A DNA stretch of 64,000 nucleotides from Paenibacillus lignilyticus (GCF_017942085.1 NZ_JAGKSP010000014.1:80807-144806), one strand, 5' to 3'; shown: positions 1 through 8,940, counted from the first letter of the stretch. Notes: generated from the sequence alone by a model not told the origin. Numbers and translations: made by a program.

Positions 1-1
1 C

Positions 2-2305
2 GACAATGGAGACCTGATTCAAGGCACGCCGCTCGGCACGTACAAAGCGAAAGTCGCTCCGCTGAAAGCAGGCGAGATTCACCCGGTTTACAAGGCGATG
101 AATCTAATGGGCTACGATGTAGCTACACTGGGCAACCATGAGTTCAACTACGGCCTTGATTACCTAAGCCAAGCGATCAAAGGCGCAAACTTCCCTTATA
201 TCTCCGCTAACGTATATGTAGATGATAAGGATAACAACCCTGACAATGACCTAAACAAATTCGAGCCGTACAAGCTCATTGAGAAAAAGTACAAAGACGA
301 AGCCGGACAAGAGCAAACGCTCAAAATCGGCGTAATCGGTTTTGTGCCTCCGCAAATTATGGACTGGGACAAAGCATCGCTTGAAGGCAATGTCATCACG
401 AAGGATATCGTGGAAACGGCCGAGAAATTCATTCCCGTCATGAAGGCTGAAGGCGCGGATATCATTATCGCCATGGCGCACACCGGCTTTAACGGCAACG
501 CGGCGGCACATGTGAAAGCGGAAGATGCCGTATTGCCGCTAAGCAAAGTGCCTGGCATTGATGCCATCACGTTTTCGCACACGCATAAGGTATTCCCTGC
601 AGTTGACGAGAAGTCCCTTGATGCGCTGTTCAAAGACGCTTCCGGCAAAGTATTGCCCGGCGTAGACAACGCTAAAGGCACAATCAACGGCGTACCTGCC
701 GTTCAAGCCGGTTACGGCGGCAGCGACCTCGGCGTAATCGACCTTACGCTGGAGAAGCAAGACGGCAAATGGAAAGTGGCGGCTTCCCAGTCCTCCACGA
801 AATCCATCTATGACAAAGTAGCGAAGAAATCGCTCGTTGACGAAGATCCTGCGATTGCAGCAGCGGTTAAAGCGGATCACGATGCGACCATTCAATATGC
901 GAACAACCCAATCGGTACAACGACTTCGCCGATTCACAGCTATTTTGCCCTGGTTCAAGACGATCCATCGGTTCAAATTGTAACCAACGCGCAGAAATGG
1001 TACGTGGAGCAATACGTGAAGGACAACTTGCCGCAATACAAAGACACGCCGATTCTGTCGGTTGGCGCTCCGTTTAAAGCCGGCCGCAACGGCGTAGAAG
1101 AATATACCGAAATTAAAGCAGGCCCTCTTGCGATTAAGAGCGCAGGCGATCTTTACCTCTACGACAACACGATGAAAGCTATTCTGGTTAAAGGTTCTGT
1201 CGTTAAAGAATGGCTTGAAATGTCGGCAGGCAAGTTCAATCAGATCGATCCGACTGTCAAAGAAGAGCAAGCTTTGCTGAACGCAAGCTTCCCGGTCTAC
1301 AACTTTGACGTCATTGACGGCGTAACGTATCAAGTCGATGTTACGAAGCCGGCGAAATACAAAGCAGACGGTACTGTCAGCAATGCGGACTCCAGCCGTA
1401 TCATCAACCTGAAATACAAAGGTAAAGCGGTAGATCCGAACCAAGACTTTATCGTGGTAACGAACAACTACCGTGCAAGCGGCGGCGGTAACTTCCCAGG
1501 CGTTAAAGGAAGCAAGTACATCATTGATTCCACCGAAGAGAACCGTCAAATTTTGATGGATTACATCACGGAAAATAAAGAGATCAACCCATCGATCGAC
1601 AACAACTGGTCGATCGCGCCAATCTACGGCGATGTGAATGTCACGTTCGCTTCTTCTCCGAAGGCTGAAGGTTATGCGAAAGCAACGAGCAACATCCGTT
1701 ACTTGGACAAAACAGACGACAAAGGCTTTGGCATCTTCTCCATCAACTTGAACAAAACGTTCCGTGACGTACCTGCTTCGCACTGGGCTTACCCATCGAT
1801 TCAGCGTCTGGCGGCTAAACAAATCGTGCAAGGCAAGAACGAAACCGACTTTGATCCGAATGCACAAGTTACACGCGCTGAGTTTGCGACTATGCTTGTG
1901 AAAGCACTGAATCTTAAGCCAACCGCAACTACAGTGTCGTTCAAAGACGTTCCGGCAGGAAGCTGGTACGCTGACGCGGTAGCAGCAGCTTATGGCAATG
2001 GTTTGGTTAAAGGCATCAGCAACGATCTGTTTGCGCCGACTGCAAGCATCACGCGTGAGCAAATGGCTGTAATGGCTAAGAATGCGCTGGATCTTCAAGC
2101 AGCGGAAGCGCAAGAAGCAGCTGCCGCGATTACATTCGCAGACGGCGACACGATCAGCACTTGGGCAAAATCCAGCGTTGATGCTGTAACCGGCAAAGGC
2201 ATCATGAATGGCCGCGGAAACAACAAGTTTGTGCCGAAAGCGACTTCGACACGCGCGGAAGCAGCCAAAGTGATTGACCTGGTTATGACAAGCGTAACGA
2301 AGTAA
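2..2305 (+). CDS. 5'-nucleotidase / 2',3'-cyclic phosphodiesterase with SLH anchor (5' partial)
   Basis: The reading frame is open from the first bases of the window, so the N-terminus (signal peptide and first metal ligands) lies outside. The visible part starts in a calcineurin-like metallophosphatase domain: DNGDLIQGTPLGTY, then a GNHEFNYG block, then HTGFNG and FSHTHKVF metal/active-site blocks. A 5'-nucleotidase C-terminal domain follows (YLYDNTM, YRASGGGNFPG). The last ~170 residues are three SLH repeats (FRDVPASHWAY, FKDVPAGSWY, FADGDTISTWA), which bind pyruvylated secondary cell-wall polymer. Family knowledge: these surface enzymes dephosphorylate extracellular nucleotides to recover nucleoside and phosphate. 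Substrate range (5'-nucleotide versus 2',3'-cyclic) cannot be decided from the sequence. The gene appears to end a transcription unit: hairpin terminators follow. Confidence 0.93.
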   Translation, partial: DNGDLIQGTPLGTYKAKVAPLKAGEIHPVYKAMNLMGYDVATLGNHEFNYGLDYLSQAIKGANFPYISANVYVDDKDNNPDNDLNKFEPYKLIEKKYKDEAGQEQTLKIGVIGFVPPQIMDWDKASLEGNVITKDIVETAEKFIPVMKAEGADIIIAMAHTGFNGNAAAHVKAEDAVLPLSKVPGIDAITFSHTHKVFPAVDEKSLDALFKDASGKVLPGVDNAKGTINGVPAVQAGYGGSDLGVIDLTLEKQDGKWKVAASQSSTKSIYDKVAKKSLVDEDPAIAAAVKADHDATIQYANNPIGTTTSPIHSYFALVQDDPSVQIVTNAQKWYVEQYVKDNLPQYKDTPILSVGAPFKAGRNGVEEYTEIKAGPLAIKSAGDLYLYDNTMKAILVKGSVVKEWLEMSAGKFNQIDPTVKEEQALLNASFPVYNFDVIDGVTYQVDVTKPAKYKADGTVSNADSSRIINLKYKGKAVDPNQDFIVVTNNYRASGGGNFPGVKGSKYIIDSTEENRQILMDYITENKEINPSIDNNWSIAPIYGDVNVTFASSPKAEGYAKATSNIRYLDKTDDKGFGIFSINLNKTFRDVPASHWAYPSIQRLAAKQIVQGKNETDFDPNAQVTRAEFATMLVKALNLKPTATTVSFKDVPAGSWYADAVAAAYGNGLVKGISNDLFAPTASITREQMAVMAKNALDLQAAEAQEAAAAITFADGDTISTWAKSSVDAVTGKGIMNGRGNNKFVPKATSTRAEAAKVIDLVMTSVTK

Positions 2306-2322
2306 TCGTTCGGAAAGACCAT

Positions 2323-2376
2323 AAGACCCGTGAGACGGACACTTGGATTCAAGTGACCTCTTGCGGGTCTTTTTTT
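2323..2376 (+). terminator. Rho-independent terminator of the nucleotidase gene
   Basis: Arms AAGACCCG and CGGGTCTT close a stem and are followed by a run of T. It lies just after the TAA stop. Confidence 0.8.
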
Positions 2377-2408
2377 GACCGAATTCATGGTAGATGCCGA
2401 ATTTAATG

Positions 2409-2439
2409 AAAAAAGGGTACCCTAATTAGGTACCTTTTT
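2409..2439 (+). terminator. Second hairpin terminator, probably bidirectional
   Basis: AAAGGGTACC and GGTACCTTTTT form an A/T-flanked stem around CTAATTA. It isolates the nucleotidase gene from the MarR promoter 20 bp downstream. Confidence 0.7.
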
Positions 2440-2457
2440 CTTATTTATATATCAATA

Positions 2458-2514
2458 TTGACATATAGTTAGTTCCGTAGCATAATACTTCGTATGCGAA
2501 ATTTCGTATGCGAA
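2458..2514 (+). promoter_or_regulatory. Promoter and tandem operator of the marR-MFS operon
   Basis: A sigma-A type promoter is readable: TTGACA at 2458-2463, a 17-bp spacer, CATAAT at 2481-2486. Immediately downstream, the 12-mer TTCGTATGCGAA occurs twice, at 2489-2500 and 2503-2514. Each copy has TTCG/CGAA arms, so each could hold one winged-helix dimer. The position over the start of transcription fits autorepression by the MarR protein encoded next. The binding role is inference. Confidence 0.75.
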
Positions 2515-2545
2515 ATAAATTACGGCATGCTTAGGAGGCCCTCCA

Positions 2546-2995
2546 ATGGATGAACAACAACGTATCCTTCAAATATTCCAGAGCTACCGCGAGGTTAATC
2601 AAGCCTTCTTCCAAGTGATGAAGAAAGTCGCGCAGCAGCATCGGATCACGCCGATTCAGCTCATCGTCATTCGCATCTTGAAGGAACATCCCGAGATTAA
2701 ACTAACGGAGCTGGCCGAGAAACTAAACCTTGGCAACAGCACGACCAGCGGCATCATCGATCGAATGGTTCGGGATGATCTCGTGTGCCGGGCGCGCACC
2801 GAGGCGGATCGCCGAGCTATGACGCTAACGCTCTCCGATAAAGGAAACACCTTGTGGGAAGAGTCGAATACGACGCGCACGCTGCTGTACCAGCCTCTTC
2901 TTCAATTGTCCGAGGAGGATCAACAGCAATTCCTCCGTATCCAAACCGAAATTTTAGGCATCTTAAGAAAAGTGAAAGAGGATGGTGCTATATGA
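2546..2995 (+). CDS. MarR family transcriptional regulator
   Basis: 149 residues, the normal size for MarR. A winged helix-turn-helix is clear in the middle (residues ~35-100): IKLTELAEKLNLGNSTTSGIIDRM is the recognition region, followed by the wing with DLVCRARTEADRRAMTLTLS, including the DRR...L.LT signature. Long N- and C-terminal helices would form the dimer interface. The ATG is preceded by TTAGGAGG with 7-bp spacing. The stop codon overlaps the start of the MFS gene (ATGA), so the two are translationally coupled. MarR proteins usually repress their own operon and let go on binding an aromatic ligand or drug. That role here is supported by the two operator-like repeats just downstream of the promoter. 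Confidence 0.93.
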   Translation: MDEQQRILQIFQSYREVNQAFFQVMKKVAQQHRITPIQLIVIRILKEHPEIKLTELAEKLNLGNSTTSGIIDRMVRDDLVCRARTEADRRAMTLTLSDKGNTLWEESNTTRTLLYQPLLQLSEEDQQQFLRIQTEILGILRKVKEDGAI

Positions 2996-4488
2996 CCAGC
3001 ATGATAAGCTCAACCTTACGTAAAGGTCCGATCATGGCCTCGCTGCTTCTCGCAGCATTCGTAGCGTTGCTCAGCCAAACCGTATTAAATGTCGCCCTGC
3101 CCAAAATGATGGAAGACCTGAACGTGAACGAGAGCACCATCCAGTGGCTGTCCAACGGCTACATGCTCGTAAACGGCGTGCTCGTACCGATTAGCGCCTT
3201 CTTGTTCAATCGTTTCTCTACCCGTAAGCTGTTCTTGGTGGCCTCTTCATTGTTCGCCATCGGAACGATCATATGCGCTTTCTCCGGCGACTTTGGCGTG
3301 CTGCTCTCAGGGCGTCTTGTGCAAGCTGTCGGCGCCGGTATCCTTATGCCGCTCATGTCCGTCGTCATTCTAACGATCTTCCCTGTTGAAGAACGCGGCA
3401 AAGCGATGGGGATGATGGGGATCGCCATGATTTTCGCGCCGGCCATTGGGCCAACGATGTCCGGATGGGTCGTCGAGCATTACGACTGGCATGTCCTGTT
3501 CTACATCATCATGCCGCTTGCTATCTTGGCCGTCATCATCGGCGCCATCTTCATGAAGGATGTTATCAAGACCAGTCTTCCTAAGCTCGATACGCTTGGC
3601 GTTGTCCTATCCACCGTCGGCTTCGGCGGACTCCTGTATGGCTTTAGCGACGCTGGCACGGCCGGCTGGGGCAGCACGACCGTTATTGTCTGTCTCGCAT
3701 TAGGCGGGCTATCTTTATTGCTTTTCGTTATCCGATCACTTACGGCCGAGAAACCGCTGCTTGATCTGAATGTATTCAAGTATCCGATGTTCTCATTGAC
3801 GACACTGATCAATGCGATCATCACGATGGCGATGTTCTCCGGTATGATTCTGCTTCCGATCTTCCTGCAGAACATCCGCGGCTTCTCCCCGCTGGACTCC
3901 GGTTTGCTGCTGCTTCCGGGAGCCATTCTAATGGGCATTATGTCGCCGATCACGGGGATGATTTTCGATAAAGTCGGTGCTCGCTGGCTGGCTGTCGTCG
4001 GTCTCGTCATTACGACGATCACCACGTATGAATTCAGCCATTTGACTGCCGACTCGACTTATAATCACATGATGCTGATCTATACGCTGCGGATGTTCGG
4101 GATGTCGATGCTCATGATGCCAATCCAGACAGCCGGCATGAACCAGCTGCCGCGCCGCTTGAACGCGCACGGATCGGCCATGTCGCAGACGCTTCGTAAC
4201 GTCTCCGGTGCACTCGGCACCGCGATTCTGGTCACGCTTATGACGAACAAGACAGCGTCCCACGCCAAGGAGCTTATCCTTGCAGGCAATGTCGATACGA
4301 CCGACCAAACCAAAATGGCGGAAATCACGCAAACGGCGATGATCTACGGCATCAATCACTCCTTCGTCGTCGCTACTTGGCTGACTGTGGCCGCGCTCGT
4401 ACTGGCCTTCTTCATCCGCAAGGTGAAGCCACATGAAGAGCCTGCGGCTTCACGCGCCGACTTCACTAATTTTGACGATGTGGAATAA
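2992..4488 (+). CDS. MFS multidrug efflux transporter, DHA2 (EmrB/QacA) type
   Basis: 498 residues, about the size of 14-helix DHA2 drug/proton antiporters. Start ATG at 2992 overlaps the MarR stop; a longer upstream frame exists but runs through marR and lacks context. The N-terminal helix has the LLSQTVLNVALPKM block typical of motif D1 in DHA2. Motif A is present as NRFSTRKLF, and the motif C region is seen around GIAMIFAPAIGPTMSGWVV. The C-terminus is short and charged. Likely role: export of hydrophobic or cationic drugs across the cytoplasmic membrane, controlled by the MarR partner. The substrate cannot be read from sequence. Confidence 0.93.
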   Translation: MTSMISSTLRKGPIMASLLLAAFVALLSQTVLNVALPKMMEDLNVNESTIQWLSNGYMLVNGVLVPISAFLFNRFSTRKLFLVASSLFAIGTIICAFSGDFGVLLSGRLVQAVGAGILMPLMSVVILTIFPVEERGKAMGMMGIAMIFAPAIGPTMSGWVVEHYDWHVLFYIIMPLAILAVIIGAIFMKDVIKTSLPKLDTLGVVLSTVGFGGLLYGFSDAGTAGWGSTTVIVCLALGGLSLLLFVIRSLTAEKPLLDLNVFKYPMFSLTTLINAIITMAMFSGMILLPIFLQNIRGFSPLDSGLLLLPGAILMGIMSPITGMIFDKVGARWLAVVGLVITTITTYEFSHLTADSTYNHMMLIYTLRMFGMSMLMMPIQTAGMNQLPRRLNAHGSAMSQTLRNVSGALGTAILVTLMTNKTASHAKELILAGNVDTTDQTKMAEITQTAMIYGINHSFVVATWLTVAALVLAFFIRKVKPHEEPAASRADFTNFDDVE

Positions 4489-4493
4489 TACAA

Positions 4494-4531
4494 AAGGCCG
4501 GGAATTCTCCGCTTACGGAGATCCCGGCCTT
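4494..4531. terminator. Bidirectional hairpin terminator between MFS and DUF975 genes
   Basis: AAGGCCGGGA/TCCCGGCCTT stem with an inner ATTCTCC/GGAGAT extension, A-rich on one side and T-rich on the other. It serves the convergent genes ending at 4488 and 4545. Confidence 0.8.
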
Positions 4532-4544
4532 CTTTATTGCTATA

Positions 4545-5156
4545 TTAGGCGACGATACGATTTTCTTGCACGCCGCCGCGCAGATCCTCATAGAAATGAG
4601 CCATCGATGTGCTGAAATACGGTCCTAACCAGAGGAAGCCAACACCAAGCGTTGGAATGCACAACAGGAACCAACCCAAGAAGGACAAGTAGAGCACAAA
4701 CAATCTCCATTTGTTCCCCGCCATCATGGCCTTGCTGCGGTTAATTGCTTCCGTAGGCGCCATGCCCGGATTATCCCTCAAAATATAATAGGACTGCGAG
4801 TAGCGCATTGCCGCGATGATCCCCGGAACGAGGAGCAACAGCGTCCACAGCAAAGTGAATATCGACATGACGACGTAAAGCACAAGCGAATCTCTATATC
4901 GCTCAAATCCTCTAAGAACTCCGGCAGCATCAGGCACGTTCCTCCGAGCATAATCCAAGTAATGATTATAGATTCCATACGTTAAGGGAGCTTCCATTAG
5001 GATACTGATGATCCATCCAATATAATTAATTTTATTGGTGACCGTACTAACGATAATTGAAATGATCACGAACATTAAGAAGTGCAGGACAGCCGGTTTC
5101 CAGTTCCCTGATAAGCTCTGTCTTGCTCTGGCACGAATTTGAGGACGAGTGAGCAT
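4545..5156 (-). CDS. DUF975 family integral membrane protein (copy 1)
   Basis: 203 residues with about five hydrophobic segments. Family hallmarks of DUF975 are seen: N-terminal RARARQSLSGNW, the AINRSKAMMAGNKWRLF block before the penultimate helix, and GFLWLGPYFSTSMAHFYEDL near the end. Molecular function is unknown. ATG at 5156 is preceded by GCAGGGGGAA about 11 bp upstream. A close paralogue sits 3 kb upstream on the same strand (8099-8683); the two share most residues across the whole length, so this is a local duplication. The C-terminal tail (GGVQENRIVA) is specific to this copy. Confidence 0.88.
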   Translation of the reverse strand: MLTRPQIRARARQSLSGNWKPAVLHFLMFVIISIIVSTVTNKINYIGWIISILMEAPLTYGIYNHYLDYARRNVPDAAGVLRGFERYRDSLVLYVVMSIFTLLWTLLLLVPGIIAAMRYSQSYYILRDNPGMAPTEAINRSKAMMAGNKWRLFVLYLSFLGWFLLCIPTLGVGFLWLGPYFSTSMAHFYEDLRGGVQENRIVA

Positions 5157-5234
5157 GTGTCGAATTTCCCCCTGCTATCTGATAGTGGATTGCAATCCCA
5201 TCTTACCTTGCCAAGCCGGGACTTCACAACCGTT

Positions 5235-5876
5235 TTATTTCCATTGCTTGGTTAGAATGACCCATTCCACGATGACAAGATCGATGATGATAGCCGTCCA
5301 AATATTCACTTTCAGTATCTCTTCGATCATTCCTTCCCTACCCGCCGGCAGAGAAAACCCGTTCAACAACCCATAGGTTAGCAGCAGCAGCGGAACCGCC
5401 AAACGTGCGCATACGGCTACCAGCGTAATACCATAACTGCGAATCATCCACTTGCGATGCTCATCGAACCTCCGATGTACCGCAGTCCGATACCCTTTCC
5501 AGCTGGTGAACAGCCAGAGACCGGTCAGCACGAGGAATGACACCGCTTTTGTAAATTCCTCGACGTACAGAATGACCACCAGAGATAGAATCCCGCTTAG
5601 GAAAACACTGCCGACGTACGCGCGTCCCAATAGACGATGCACACGAGGATAACGCTTGCGGATATATCCCACGAATTGACTCCAACCCGTCAGCAGGGCG
5701 ACAAAAGCAAAGGAGATATGCGCAACAAGTGCCGGGTATTGAATACTCACGGAGGAGATGCTCACACGACTGTTATCCGGATCAAAAGTCATATACGGGA
5801 GCATGAACGGAATCATCACCCCAACCGATACCACCAGCAAAATCCACCAACGCCTATTCGTCCTCACGACAATCAC
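5235..5876 (-). CDS. DUF2306 family membrane protein
   Basis: 213 residues with a short basic N-terminus (RTNRRWW) and about six predicted helices. The helical core carries the DUF2306 pattern: HISFAFVALLTGWSQF, then PRVHRLLGRAYVG and HRRFDEHRKWMIRSYGIT, in which conserved His and Arg residues sit at helix ends. The histidines could suggest a redox or cofactor role, but no function is established. The start is GTG at 5876 or the in-frame GTG at 5867; the AGGTGG motif favours the second slightly. A second DUF2306 protein is encoded at 11920-12573. Confidence 0.83.
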   Translation of the reverse strand: MIVVRTNRRWWILLVVSVGVMIPFMLPYMTFDPDNSRVSISSVSIQYPALVAHISFAFVALLTGWSQFVGYIRKRYPRVHRLLGRAYVGSVFLSGILSLVVILYVEEFTKAVSFLVLTGLWLFTSWKGYRTAVHRRFDEHRKWMIRSYGITLVAVCARLAVPLLLLTYGLLNGFSLPAGREGMIEEILKVNIWTAIIIDLVIVEWVILTKQWK

Positions 5877-5936
5877 GCCACCTACGTTTTCTTTTCATTG
5901 TACCTGTTCATTCTATCGAATCCGTAAAGGATTTCT

Positions 5937-5958
5937 AAAAAAAGGCTAAACAAGCCTA
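5937..5958 (-). terminator. Terminator of the sigma/DUF4179 operon
   Basis: On the minus strand AGGCT-TGTTT-AGCCT is followed by seven T. The stem overlaps the stop codon of the DUF4179 gene. Confidence 0.65.
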
Positions 5959-7242
5959 GGATGGCGGCGTAAGCTCAAATGTCCACGGTCCGCGGATCAC
6001 GACTTCCGGACGGACGATCTTCACGCTTAACTGCTTGCTGCCCTGCTCCATGTCGACCTCCATATATAAAACCTCACCCGTTTGCTCATCCAGTTTGAAC
6101 ATGCTGCTTCTATCCAAGCCGAAATTAAACAACGATGCTGTCGCCTGCTCGTCATAGTGCATATCCAGGTAAAGCCGCAAATTAGTCTCACTTACGCGTT
6201 CCACTTTCGTAATCGTGACCGGAAAACCGGCGATTTCGAAAGTTTGATTCAGATGGTCGTTTGCAGCAGTCGGCACCTTAATTTGCGTCTCATCCTTATA
6301 CGTAACGCTGATTTCAGGCAGCGTCAGGGTATAGCGGTCACTTGCAGCTCCCTTCGGTACGCTAAAGAAGAATTCGCTAGCCGGACTGCTGACACCCGGA
6401 ATGTTCTCGATCTCCAGCTTCTTGCCAGCTCCATCAGCCACCTGCAGCTTCCGGTTATCATCATGCAGGTACACACCGAAAATGCCATAATCTCCGACTT
6501 GGAAATCATTAGAATGGCGAGCGACCAAGGAAACTCTGACCTTCTCGTCCATCCGGTCTGTAATGGCCGTTATGGAGACGCCGGCAGCTGTATCCGTTGC
6601 ACCTAATTCCGAATAACTGGCGTAGGTCGCAGCCCTCGACAGGTTAACGTCCACTTCAACAGCAGGATCAAGCGGCAGAATCAGTTGAACGGATCCGCTA
6701 AGGTCCAGCTTGCCTTTATGCCAGAAATCGGAGGTCCACTTCGCCCCACCCCAAACGGCCATAGAAGAATCCAGGGTGAACTTCATTCCCTTCTCATTCA
6801 CGACCTCAATCTGCTTGAACCGCGGCACATCTGTCCCTGCCATCGTGATATAGGTCATCTCTTCATCGGACATGAATCCCGTGATAAGAATCGACCCCTC
6901 CCCGACCTTAACCGTAATCGGCTGCTTCATCACATACCGTTCCATAGGAACGTCTTCTTCTTTCACAATGCCGATACCCGGCACAAATTGCAGCGCCTTC
7001 TGAAGGGCGGCCCATACTCTTGAGTGGTCTGCCAGTGCCGCCATCAATAGAAATACGGCTATCGCTGCTGCGACCGCGGCCATTCTTCGCTTCTTTGCCG
7101 GTTGCATGGCGCCGCTTATTGGAGTGCCGATGGCTTGCTTCTGTTCCGCAGCCGCTTGTTGAATGCCCAGCCGACTTCTCATCCCCAGCTCGGGAGGTAT
7201 CGGTATCGATTCCAACCGCTCTTTAATTGGATTTGAACTCAC
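5956..7242 (-). CDS. DUF4179 domain membrane protein, probable anti-sigma partner
   Basis: 428 residues. The first ~65 residues are cytoplasmic (IKERLESIPIPPELGMRSRLGI), followed by one membrane helix (MAAVAAAIAVFLLMAALA) and a DUF4179-type extracytoplasmic domain beginning near WAALQKALQFVPGIGIV. The rest is beta-rich. GTG start at 7242 lies inside the end of the sigma gene (20-bp overlap) and has GGAGGG 8 bp upstream. Genes in this position and layout commonly bind and restrain the co-encoded ECF sigma factor and sense an envelope signal. The N-terminal segment is short for a zinc anti-sigma domain and no HxxxCxxC motif is visible, so the anti-sigma role is inference from arrangement. Confidence 0.85.
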   Translation of the reverse strand: MSSNPIKERLESIPIPPELGMRSRLGIQQAAAEQKQAIGTPISGAMQPAKKRRMAAVAAAIAVFLLMAALADHSRVWAALQKALQFVPGIGIVKEEDVPMERYVMKQPITVKVGEGSILITGFMSDEEMTYITMAGTDVPRFKQIEVVNEKGMKFTLDSSMAVWGGAKWTSDFWHKGKLDLSGSVQLILPLDPAVEVDVNLSRAATYASYSELGATDTAAGVSITAITDRMDEKVRVSLVARHSNDFQVGDYGIFGVYLHDDNRKLQVADGAGKKLEIENIPGVSSPASEFFFSVPKGAASDRYTLTLPEISVTYKDETQIKVPTAANDHLNQTFEIAGFPVTITKVERVSETNLRLYLDMHYDEQATASLFNFGLDRSSMFKLDEQTGEVLYMEVDMEQGSKQLSVKIVRPEVVIRGPWTFELTPPS

Positions 7243-7765
7243 GGCTATCGCCCTCCTCTACTCGCATTCGAAGCTTCTTAAGCGCCCGATACAGCAATGT
7301 TTTCCCCGTTCCCAGCGGAATGCCCATCATCTCAGCCGCTTCTCGGATCGTAATATCATAATAAAACCTCAGCAGGATGACGTGCTTCTCCTCTGCCGTC
7401 AAGTAGTCAATGAGATCCCGCAACGATACGGACAGCGGAATATCTTCTTCGTCCTTTACAGCCGCCAAATGGTCCAACAAGTCCGGACTCCATTGCACTT
7501 CTTTCTTCCGTTTGCGCAGCATGTCGATCGAACAACCGATGGCGATCTGGATGAGCCATGTTTTGAAATACTGCGGTTCCTTAACCGTTGCGATCGCTTT
7601 ATACGACTTGTAGGCCGTTTCTTGTACGACGTCAAGAGCGTCCTCCGAACTGCCCAAATAAACATAAGCCGTTCGGTAAATATCCGCTTCATATTGCTGA
7701 AACAGCTCTAAATACGCCTGCTCATCACCTTGCTGCGCTTTCTTGACCCGCTCGATAATCCCCAT
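7223..7765 (-). CDS. ECF (extracytoplasmic function) RNA polymerase sigma factor
   Basis: 180 residues from the chosen ATG. Region 2 is at ~5-75 (YLELFQQYEADIYRTAYVYLG, then EDALDVVQETAYKSYKAI, the promoter-melting helix). Region 4 is at ~115-170 (LTAEEKHVILLRFYYDITIREAAEMMGIPLGTG...LYRALKKLR). The start is uncertain: an in-frame GTG at 7804 would add 13 residues, but homologues usually begin as MGIIERVKKAQQGD. No strong ribosome binding site fits either start. The last 20 bases overlap the DUF4179 gene, so expression is coupled. Confidence 0.9.
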   Translation of the reverse strand: MGIIERVKKAQQGDEQAYLELFQQYEADIYRTAYVYLGSSEDALDVVQETAYKSYKAIATVKEPQYFKTWLIQIAIGCSIDMLRKRKKEVQWSPDLLDHLAAVKDEEDIPLSVSLRDLIDYLTAEEKHVILLRFYYDITIREAAEMMGIPLGTGKTLLYRALKKLRMRVEEGDSREFKSN

Positions 7766-7919
7766 CACCTGCTTTACTTTTACCTGCCTAACGATTAGAC
7801 GCACAAGATCGCCATTTGGCTCTGCTTTTCAAATAAACGTTTCTATACCACCAAGCTTGATGCTTCCCTATTTCGAACGCAGTGTTGCAGCAGGCTTGGG
7901 TGATAGCTCCTCACTCATT

Positions 7920-7959
7920 CTAACGAATCCTACAGGCCTGGGCTCCTACGATTCGTTAG
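7920..7959. repeat. Palindromic member of a dispersed intergenic repeat
   Basis: CTAACGAATC and its near-complement GATTCGTTAG bracket a 20-bp centre, giving a potential hairpin in the ~330-bp gap between the sigma gene and copy 2 of DUF975. The same arms recur at 42504-42688 and 61691-61714. No gene is visible in this gap. Confidence 0.6.
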
Positions 7960-8016
7960 CGCAAAACCACATGAACACCATCCCCTCTTGCTGCCTCTGC
8001 CTCTTTGTCCCAATAC

Positions 8017-8060
8017 AAAAAAAGCCGAGAAGCTCCACTAATGAGGAGTTCTCGGCCTTT
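8017..8060 (-). terminator. Terminator of DUF975 copy 2
   Basis: GGCCGAGAACTCC/GGAGCTTCTCGGC stem followed on the minus strand by seven T. Confidence 0.8.
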
Positions 8061-8098
8061 CCTAATCCCCTTAGCTCAATCAAGCTGAACACTTATGA

Positions 8099-8683
8099 TT
8101 ACTTGGAAATATCTTCGTAAAAGTGTCCTGCCGCGGTGCTGACATACGGGCCCAGCCAGAGGTATCCGATACCGAGCGTCGGGATGCACAGCAATGCCCA
8201 TCCGATGAAGGATAGGTAAAGTGTAAACAACCGCCACTTGTTCCCCGCCATCAAGGCTTTGCTTCGGTCGATCGCCTCAAGGGGCGCTATACCCGGATTA
8301 TCCCGCAGGATGAAATAGGATTGCGAATAGCGAAGGGCCGCGATAATACCCGGAACGATGAGCAGCAGCGTCCATAACATCGTAAAGACCGCCATGACAA
8401 CGTAGACTATGAGCGTTTCCTTGTACCGCTGAAACCCGCGAAAAATATCTGTAGCCGCCGGGATCTTCCCTCGCACGAAATCCAAATAATGATTGTAGAT
8501 CCCATACGCCAACGGAGCCGTCAACAGAACGTTAATGATCCATCCGATGTAATCGATTTTATTCGTGATGCTGCTGATCAGGCCTGAAACAACCATGTAC
8601 AGCAAGAAATGAAGTACGGCCGTCTTCCAGTTGCCGGCTAAGCTTTGCCTTGCTTGAGCGCGAATCTCTGAACGACTAAGCAT
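8099..8683 (-). CDS. DUF975 family integral membrane protein (copy 2)
   Basis: 194 residues, alignable end to end with the protein encoded at 4545-5156: same N-terminal RARQSL-type motif (RAQARQSLAGNW), same RYSQSYFILRDNPGIAPLEAI block, same SKALMAGNKWRLF and YLWLGPYVSTAAGHFYEDI. It has no C-terminal tail beyond ISK. About five hydrophobic segments. The ribosome binding site is a G-run (CGGGGGGAA) about 9 bp before the ATG, as in copy 1. Function unknown. The pair flanks the DUF2306, DUF4179 and sigma genes. Confidence 0.88.
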   Translation of the reverse strand: MLSRSEIRAQARQSLAGNWKTAVLHFLLYMVVSGLISSITNKIDYIGWIINVLLTAPLAYGIYNHYLDFVRGKIPAATDIFRGFQRYKETLIVYVVMAVFTMLWTLLLIVPGIIAALRYSQSYFILRDNPGIAPLEAIDRSKALMAGNKWRLFTLYLSFIGWALLCIPTLGIGYLWLGPYVSTAAGHFYEDISK

Positions 8684-8763
8684 GTATCAGTTTCCCCCCG
8701 AAATAGTATCGTTTAGCTTCAAACTATACTACGTCGGAGAGAGCGAATTTAGTCCGGTTCGGT

Positions 8764-8940
8764 TTATTTCGTCGTTTCCTTCCCTTGCGCGGCTTCACTT
8801 GCATCCCTTCCGCCAATAGGCATGGAGAGCAGTTCAATCAACGACAGCGGTGTATCCGCCATCTCGATCTGATCTCGCATTTCCGCACGCTCGTCCTCCA
8901 TCTCTTGCATCGATTTATATAGATTATATAACAATCCCAT
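8764..8940 (-). CDS. Small acidic protein in a Fur-controlled micro-operon
   Basis: 58 residues beginning MGLLYNLYKSMQEMEDERAE and ending GKETTK with a TAA stop. The first half is a strongly charged amphipathic helix (KSMQEMEDERAEMRDQIEM); the second half has LSLIELLSMPIGG. The ATG overlaps the stop of the upstream frame (TAATG), a classical translational coupling, and GGAGG lies 10 bp before it. Both suggest it is really translated. I do not recognise the family. The operon lies directly downstream of a promoter inside a Fur box (9232-9265), so expression under iron limitation is expected. Confidence 0.6.
   Translation of the reverse strand: MGLLYNLYKSMQEMEDERAEMRDQIEMADTPLSLIELLSMPIGGRDASEAAQGKETTK

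Noticed and set aside
539..2113. 524-residue minus-strand frame within the nucleotidase gene
   Set aside because: Antisense shadow of a well-supported coding region; Arg/Cys/Val-rich composition and no start signals.
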